Below, one piece after another: positions 7,435 through 10,558 of a stretch of DNA of 10,558 bases (positions are counted from its first letter, which is position 1; every line of letters starts with the position of its first letter). Origin of the DNA: Candidatus Bathyarchaeota archaeon (GTDB lineage Archaea > Thermoproteota > Bathyarchaeia > Bathyarchaeales > Bathycorpusculaceae); contig DAOVFL010000021.1 in the NCBI GenBank assembly GCA_030672945.1, forward strand, positions 1-10,558. The letters run 5' to 3'. The notes under the pieces are model-generated. The model worked only from the letters and a program-made list of their open reading frames with translations. It did no database searches and was not told the DNA's origin. The translations under genes were made by a program, and so were the position numbers.

Positions 7435-7740
7435 TTAAATCTTGAGGTATCCATTCCTTCTTAGCCACTCAGCTTGATTTCTTTTATATCGCCATATGAT
7501 GTCACCTCGCGTGTCGTATTGGAAATCCCATGGAGAAACCAAAACGATGTCTCCCAACCTTATCCACATTCTTCTTTTGATCTTTCCTCGGATTCTGCAC
7601 AAGCGCTCCTTACCATCTTGACAGCTTACCATAATTCGATCGAAACCTAGCATTTTTTTTGCTATGCCAATGACATCGTTAGCCACAGGTAGCTTCATAA
7701 CATTAAGCTCTTCTTCGCTTTTGACCTTCCTCTTACCCAC
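7435..7740 (-). CDS. Translation initiation factor aIF1A
   Basis: aIF1A, the archaeal counterpart of eIF1A and bacterial IF1, binds the A site of the small ribosomal subunit during initiation and helps factor-guided start selection. The 101 residues are full length. A short basic N-terminal tail (MGKRKVKSEEE) leads into the S1-like OB fold, with the family blocks LPVANDVIGIAKKMLGFDR, CQDGKERLCRIRGK, KRRMWIRLGDIVLVSPWDFQ and DIIWRYKRNQAEWLRRNGY. The ATG at 7740 is preceded by GAGGTG at 7746-7751, five bases ahead, a good ribosome binding site. A minus-strand TATA-like ACATATTTAAG lies near 7781-7791, about 25 bases before the likely transcript start near 7762. It is transcribed as its own unit; Alba lies 436 bp upstream in the same direction. 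Confidence 0.96.
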   Translation of the reverse strand: MGKRKVKSEEELNVMKLPVANDVIGIAKKMLGFDRIMVSCQDGKERLCRIRGKIKRRMWIRLGDIVLVSPWDFQYDTRGDIIWRYKRNQAEWLRRNGYLKI

Positions 7741-7745
7741 TCAAT

Positions 7746-7751
7746 CACCTC
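7746..7751 (-). promoter_or_regulatory. Ribosome binding site of aIF1A
   Basis: GAGGTG on the minus strand, five bases before the ATG at 7740. Confidence 0.75.
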
Positions 7752-8132
7752 GGATTTTCCTTTTCCATATCAACTACATAACTTAAATATGTTAGTCTCA
7801 ATTTCAAGACAGCGAAATCATCTATTACATATTCACGAATTTACAGGCTTCATAAACCGTCTATCCACAGAATACACACTTCCACCAATGAATTCGTGTC
7901 TTCTGTGATATTCATTACTCTCTTTTCCGATCTTAATCATCGTTCACTTTTGAACATTTAGGATGAAAAATTGCACGACAAGTTTTTAGCTCTTGCGTTA
8001 TCAAAAGTACTGATTTGTCTTGTAGCCTACTGCAACGTATGGTTAAGAGTTTTGATACATGACTTTGGTTTTCTCCTGCTTAGACCAACCTAGAAAAAGC
8101 GTTACCACGGCAAACTCATATATTTATGAAAG

Positions 8133-8137
8133 AAAAA
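8133..8137 (-). terminator. Possible poly-T terminator of alba
   Basis: On the minus strand a T-rich CGTTTTTCTTTC follows the alba stop by about 40 bases. The run is short, so the call is tentative. Confidence 0.4.
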
Positions 8138-8176
8138 CGAGATATTAGTCGACTGTTGCCTTGTTTTGTAGTGTTT

Positions 8177-8464
8177 CTACTCTTTTGTTAGTTTGATTTC
8201 CATTGTTGATACCATTCTCGATCTGTTTTCACCTTCTCTCGCCGGCATCTCCTCTGTTCCTATCAAGATTTTGGTTGCCTTCAAGTCCTTGATGAAGCGT
8301 CGCCTAGTAATCTCAGCCACGTCAACTGCTGTCGAAATTGCCCGCCCACGCGCCTTCAAAGTTATCTCTTTACCGTCGGATGCAGAGAGACTTGTAATGA
8401 TAGCTAGAACATAGCTCATTGGCGGCTTGTTACCGATGAAAACAATCCCCGAATCATCAGCCAT
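8177..8464 (-). CDS. albA: Chromatin and RNA-binding protein Alba
   Basis: Alba is a small dimeric protein that coats DNA and RNA in most archaea and affects compaction and RNA stability. All 95 residues fit the family: the first strand and loop IVFIGNKPPMSYVLA (7-21), the helix/strand KEITLKARGRAISTAVDVAEI, the RRRFIKDL helix, ILIGTEEMP, the flexible Arg-rich hairpin (REGENRSRM) that reaches into the DNA minor groove, and the closing strand VSTMEIKL. In Sulfolobus Alba the loop reads GKKPVMNY, and the first Lys is the acetylation target; here it is Asn12, leaving only Lys13. The ATG at 8464 has GGAGTG at 8472-8477 with a 7-base spacer. TATA-like boxes at 8554-8561 and 8566-8573 precede it. 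A second, dead alba copy lies at 7070-7301. Confidence 0.95.
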   Translation of the reverse strand: MADDSGIVFIGNKPPMSYVLAIITSLSASDGKEITLKARGRAISTAVDVAEITRRRFIKDLKATKILIGTEEMPAREGENRSRMVSTMEIKLTKE

Positions 8465-8471
8465 TTTCCAT

Positions 8472-8477
8472 CACTCC
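8472..8477 (-). promoter_or_regulatory. Ribosome binding site of alba
   Basis: GGAGTG on the minus strand, seven bases before the ATG at 8464. Confidence 0.7.
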
Positions 8478-8498
8478 TTTTACTGTTGATTGTAGCAC

Positions 8499-8543
8499 GT
8501 AACGTTGTTGTGTTTCTCTTGTCTGTTAACAACGGGACGTTAC
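8499..8543 (-). promoter_or_regulatory. Inverted repeat in the alba leader
   Basis: GTAACGT (8499-8505) pairs exactly with ACGTTAC (8537-8543), and inside it GTTGT (8507-8511) pairs with ACAAC (8529-8533) across a small internal bulge, leaving a 17-base loop. With TSS expected near 8530-8545 it forms either a hairpin at the 5' end of the alba mRNA or an operator at the promoter. I see the pairing; any regulatory role is inference. Confidence 0.4.
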
Positions 8544-8553
8544 TGATGTATAA

Positions 8554-8573
8554 CATATAAACTTCCTTATAAA
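8554..8573 (-). promoter_or_regulatory. Two TATA-like boxes upstream of alba
   Basis: On the minus strand TTTATAAG (8573-8566) and TTTATATG (8561-8554) are both plausible TATA boxes, predicting starts near 8544 and 8532. Which is used cannot be told from sequence. Confidence 0.5.
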
Positions 8574-8599
8574 TGCAATTAGATGATTGAGCTTCTGAT

Positions 8600-9075
8600 G
8601 ACGTTTCTTTTATTGAAATCTTCATTAAAACCCTCATCTGATTCAATTCTGCCATTTCTCAGTAACTCATAAACTTCATGGCCGTTCAATCACAGTCCAT
8701 TCTAGCTGTTTCATCCATCCTGTGAAAGTAGATTAGTGCATTCAACGTTATGTGAAGTTTAGTTGGTGGGTTTTCGTGGATATCCTATATCTCTCGTATC
8801 AACATTAGTCGCAATAGGCAACTTTTTTTCTTACGAAGAATTGGTAACGGAGTTCTCATTATGTTCAGATGAGGCTTTCATATGTTGTCTTTGAGTTATA
8901 TACTCGTATCTTTAACTGTTTGCTAACATGCTTGTGTATCTGCATCTTTCATAGAATATTATCGCGTGTTCTATGCGGTTTTCATCTAAAATAGTGCGTA
9001 GATTTCCGAATTTGTTCTGAAAGTTAACGCATGCGCTTCTAAATTCACAAATGCCCTAACATGTTCTACTGATTT
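8600..9075 (-). pseudogene. Relic of the C-terminal RecA domain of a DEAD-box RNA helicase
   Basis: Minus-strand readings recover, in the right order and spacing, the motifs of helicase domain 2. From 9016: NKFGNLRTILDEN, then EHAIIFYERCRYTSMLAN (motif IV region), a stop, YITQRQHMKAS (live helicases: GDLSQRQR.K), a stop, and LPIATNVDTRDIGYP (motif V, usually LVATDVAARGIDIP). After a one-base shift, from 8730: YFHRMDETARMD (motif VI, usually YIHRIGRTARMG), a stop, TAMKFMSY, a stop, and EMAELNQ ending near 8605. A further frameshift separates SVEHVRAFV near 9047-9075. At least four stops and two shifts make it dead. The N-terminal domain with the Walker and DEAD motifs is not visible; the GIY-YIG gene occupies the place where it should be. 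It lies directly upstream of the alba promoter. Confidence 0.72.
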
Positions 9076-9326
9076 ACTTTATCATGCGAATTTATCAATC
9101 GTCGTTTCCTGCTGTGGCTAAACGATTTAATTTCTCGTTCTCTCTGCATAGCCTTGCTTATACTGGTGAACTCCTCCAAGTAAACTATCTTCTTAGGCTC
9201 ATGCATCATCGTGTATTTAGCACCTTTGCCCTTTCTATGCTGTTCAACCCGATGTTTCACGTTCTTGGTGTATCCAGTGTAATAGCTACCATCTTTACAC
9301 AGAAGTATGTAGACATAGTAAGGCAT
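9066..9326 (-). CDS. Stand-alone GIY-YIG domain protein, UPF0213/YhbQ type
   Basis: An 86-residue single-domain member of the GIY-YIG nuclease superfamily. The split signature is present as YVYIL (4-8, the 'GIY' strand) and YTG (16-18, the 'YIG' strand) in DGSYYTGYT; the helix carries Arg26 and His30 (HRVEQH), the GKGAKYT block typical of this subfamily is at 33-39, and Glu51/Glu52 in VYLEEF supplies the expected metal-binding acid. KREIKS-like helix (REREIKSFSHSRKRRLI) ends the domain. It therefore keeps the residues needed for DNA cleavage, although the role of these small proteins is poorly established; repair or a mobile-element origin are both possible. ATG 9326 has no strong ribosome binding site; a TATA-like TATAAATATAAG lies near 9402-9413 on the minus strand. 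Its 3' end touches the helicase relic. Confidence 0.9.
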   Translation of the reverse strand: MPYYVYILLCKDGSYYTGYTKNVKHRVEQHRKGKGAKYTMMHEPKKIVYLEEFTSISKAMQREREIKSFSHSRKRRLINSHDKVNQ

Positions 9327-9705
9327 TTATCATCAACTCATAACTAATAAATCAATAAGATAATCTCTTTCAAATAGAATTGTATTGCACGCTATCATAT
9401 TCTTATATTTATACCATTAAGAACATGATGTTTCTGGATGTCATTTAAACTTGTTCAAACTCTGGATCTATAAACACTCAGTTACATCCATTTCCTTCAG
9501 TTATCAAGTAATATTCATGGATTTCAAAAGAAACGAAGTACATGCAAATTGGTATGCTATTGATATTTTATGACCCAACAACCTTAGACCATGCAAAACA
9601 TGCTTAATTTCTTAATACCCCATTATGCTTTCCACTATCTAAATATGTGAAGAATGAATACTCAAAAAAAGTGAATCCCTCAAGTTTTTCTTTAATTAGT
9701 TAAAC
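9327..9705. other. 379-bp gap between the GIY-YIG gene and the zinc-ribbon membrane protein
   Basis: No gene seen on either strand. On the minus strand it holds a T-run terminator for the upstream gene (9664-9670) and a TATA-like box near 9402-9413 for the GIY-YIG gene. I searched for the missing helicase N-terminal motifs (A.TGSGKT, DEAD) and did not find them. Confidence 0.5.
9664..9670 (-). terminator. Poly-T terminator of the gene at 9706-10335
   Basis: Seven consecutive T on the minus strand, 35 bases beyond the stop codon; no convincing stem precedes it, as is usual in archaea. Confidence 0.5.
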
Positions 9706-10335
9706 TCACCTAAAATTTCTTAATGCAATAACCGTTTTCGGTAACAACCTTATGTTTTCACCACAGTAAGGGCACACTTTGAATTCTAGTAATATAGGTT
9801 TTCCGCATATTGGACACCTACTTGGATGCCTCGTATTCTTTTCAGACTCTCCGATTCCCCTTTCTAACCGGCTTAATTCAGTTTGTAGTTTATCAACGCT
9901 CTCCTTCAATGGTTGAATTCCTTTGACTTCCATTCTCACATTACATGCTATGTCCTTAACCTGCGCTAAAAGAATATTATTCATCACCACCGTTTCATTC
10001 ATTATGTCAAGTAACTCGCTTTTTTCCTCCAGAATTTGGGACTCCGCAGCACTCTGGCTCTTGGCGTCTGAAAGTATCTTATTCAGAAAAGTTTCTACAG
10101 GGTTATCAAAGGTTATCATACATGTGATTCCCCATAGAATGAAAGCTGCCCCAGTGCTTCCCCAAAAATATGATGTGGGTGCTATAACCTGTAGTTTCTC
10201 GTTTATGAGTGGGTACAATTGAAACATTTTTGATTGGCTGTTAAAAATTAACACGGAAATCGCATCAATTAGATGTATGAGCGCTACGAAGGTTAGGCTG
10301 CTGAAGAGCCATATCCAAATTCCCTTTCTAGTCAA
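9706..10335 (-). CDS. Membrane protein with coiled coil and C-terminal zinc ribbon, unknown function
   Basis: A 209-residue protein of a layout I cannot assign to a named family. A hydrophobic helix at about 7-30 and a second at about 57-75 anchor the N-terminus in the membrane with a loop of about 25 residues between them. Residues about 80-165 form a charged helical coiled coil (ILEEKSELLDIMNETVVMNN, ESVDKLQTELSRLERG). The end is a zinc ribbon, Cys174-Cys177 (CPIC) and Cys188-Cys191 (CPYC), most likely cytoplasmic. The start is a TTG at 10335, supported by GAGGA at 10342-10346 with a 6-base spacer; no ATG gives the first helix. The dead copy at 3067-3365 retains parts of the coiled coil and ribbon, so this was once a small gene family. 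A sensor, scaffold or quality-control role would be speculation. Confidence 0.85.
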   Translation of the reverse strand: MTRKGIWIWLFSSLTFVALIHLIDAISVLIFNSQSKMFQLYPLINEKLQVIAPTSYFWGSTGAAFILWGITCMITFDNPVETFLNKILSDAKSQSAAESQILEEKSELLDIMNETVVMNNILLAQVKDIACNVRMEVKGIQPLKESVDKLQTELSRLERGIGESEKNTRHPSRCPICGKPILLEFKVCPYCGENIRLLPKTVIALRNFR

Positions 10336-10466
10336 GTATATTCCTCTGCGCGAGGTTTACAATCATATATTATATCTTGATATTTAATATGATATTCCCA
10401 ATTCAAAATATATCGAAATACGCAAATTCTAAAAGGAGTTAACACTTCTTATATTTCGGGATAATC
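10336..10466. promoter_or_regulatory. Divergent promoter region
   Basis: Very AT-rich DNA between two outward-facing genes. Minus-strand TATA-like sequences lie at 10364-10376 and about 10380-10390 (for the gene at 10335), with GAGGA at 10342-10346 as its ribosome binding site. Plus-strand AAAATATATCG near 10407-10416 could serve the gene beginning about 10467. An AAGGAG at 10434-10439 has no usable start codon at the normal distance. Confidence 0.4.
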
Positions 10467-10558
10467 TTGCCAAATACGATTGGAGAAAGAATAAAAAAAG
10501 GAAATTTTGCTTTTAGAATAAAAATGGGTGATTACGAAGTTGAAATCAATGGAGAACG
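10467..10558 (+). CDS. Start of an unknown protein, cut by the window edge
   Basis: The plus-strand frame is open from a stop at 10440 to the window end. From a TTG at 10467 it reads PNTIGERIKKGNFAFRIKMG and continues DYEVEINGE; the alternating hydrophobic pattern FAFRIKMGDYEVEING looks like real beta-strand coding sequence of a kind common at the front of archaeal regulatory and membrane-associated proteins. The ATG at 10524 is an alternative start but would lose that strand. Neither start has a convincing ribosome binding site. Too little is visible to name it. Confidence 0.45.
   Translation, partial: MPNTIGERIKKGNFAFRIKMGDYEVEINGE

Larger units (their letters stand above)
7741..8176. other. 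436-bp gap between alba and aIF1A
   Basis: The right end (minus-strand T-run at 8133-8137) probably terminates alba, and the left end holds the aIF1A promoter and ribosome binding site. In between all frames carry stops. A minus-strand TATA-like ATAAATATATGAG near 8115-8127 could start a short RNA, but I see no tRNA fold or box C/D pair behind it. A minus-strand reading near 7845-7900 gives WKCVFCG followed by a stop and TVYEACKFVNM, which hints at a dead zinc finger but is too short to call. Confidence 0.35.

Noticed and set aside
7845..7900. Possible dead zinc finger (WKCVFCG, stop, TVYEACKFVNM) on the minus strand
   Set aside because: Only one CxxC and about 20 codons are readable; a chance match cannot be excluded.
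7981..8100. Short plus- and minus-strand frames of about 40-46 codons
   Set aside because: No start codon with a binding site, no motif, and both strands are equally open, as expected by chance.
8416..8655. 79-codon minus-strand frame beginning MAELNQ
   Set aside because: Its first codons are the tail of the helicase relic, after which it runs through the alba promoter and into alba in the wrong phase; not a gene.
1..10558. tRNA genes, CRISPR arrays, insertion-sequence ends
   Set aside because: I looked for T-arm GGTTCRANYCC patterns, regularly spaced direct repeats and transposase frames with terminal inverted repeats and found none.

Overview
The window reads as the chromosome of an archaeon, AT-rich and with SD-led as well as apparently SD-poor starts. 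Domain-specific markers fix this: the GatD/GatE tRNA amidotransferase pair (known only from Archaea), initiation factor aIF1A, the chromatin protein Alba, a CxxC-x17-CxxC zinc ribbon, and TATA-like boxes about 25 bp ahead of predicted transcript starts. The large cysteine-bearing secreted protease and the mesophilic-looking residue use suggest a Bathyarchaeia-like or related Thermoproteota lineage, but that assignment is inference and not strong.

Layout. 1-3059 (+): the end of gatD (its 5' end lies off the window) followed 19 bp later by gatE; together they convert Glu-tRNA(Gln) to Gln-tRNA(Gln). 3067-3365 (-): a decayed copy of the zinc-ribbon gene that is intact at 9706-10335. 3536-3847 (+): a small membrane protein of unknown function. 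4074-4229 (+): a 51-residue CxxC-x17-CxxC zinc-ribbon protein with an excellent ribosome binding site. 4417-6624 (-): a surface-anchored papain-like (C1A) protease with a PKD domain, a second beta-rich domain, a long 28-residue-period coiled-coil stalk and a C-terminal membrane anchor. 7070-7301 (-): a decayed second alba gene with three in-frame stops. 7435-7740 (-): aIF1A. 8177-8464 (-): intact Alba. 8600-9075 (-): the decayed C-terminal RecA domain of a DEAD-box RNA helicase. 9066-9326 (-): a stand-alone GIY-YIG protein. 9706-10335 (-): a membrane protein with two TM helices, a coiled coil and a CPIC/CPYC zinc ribbon. The right edge holds the start of another plus-strand gene.

How it fits together. 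Most live genes serve information processing (tRNA charging, translation initiation, nucleic-acid packaging), set beside one large cell-surface hydrolase. The most notable property is not a new operon but the 'empty' DNA: three of the long gaps contain recognisable gene relics (zinc-ribbon paralogue, alba paralogue, helicase domain), all on the minus strand, two of them former paralogues of genes that survive in the same window. These relics were found by reading translations by eye across stops and frameshifts; they need alignment to confirm.
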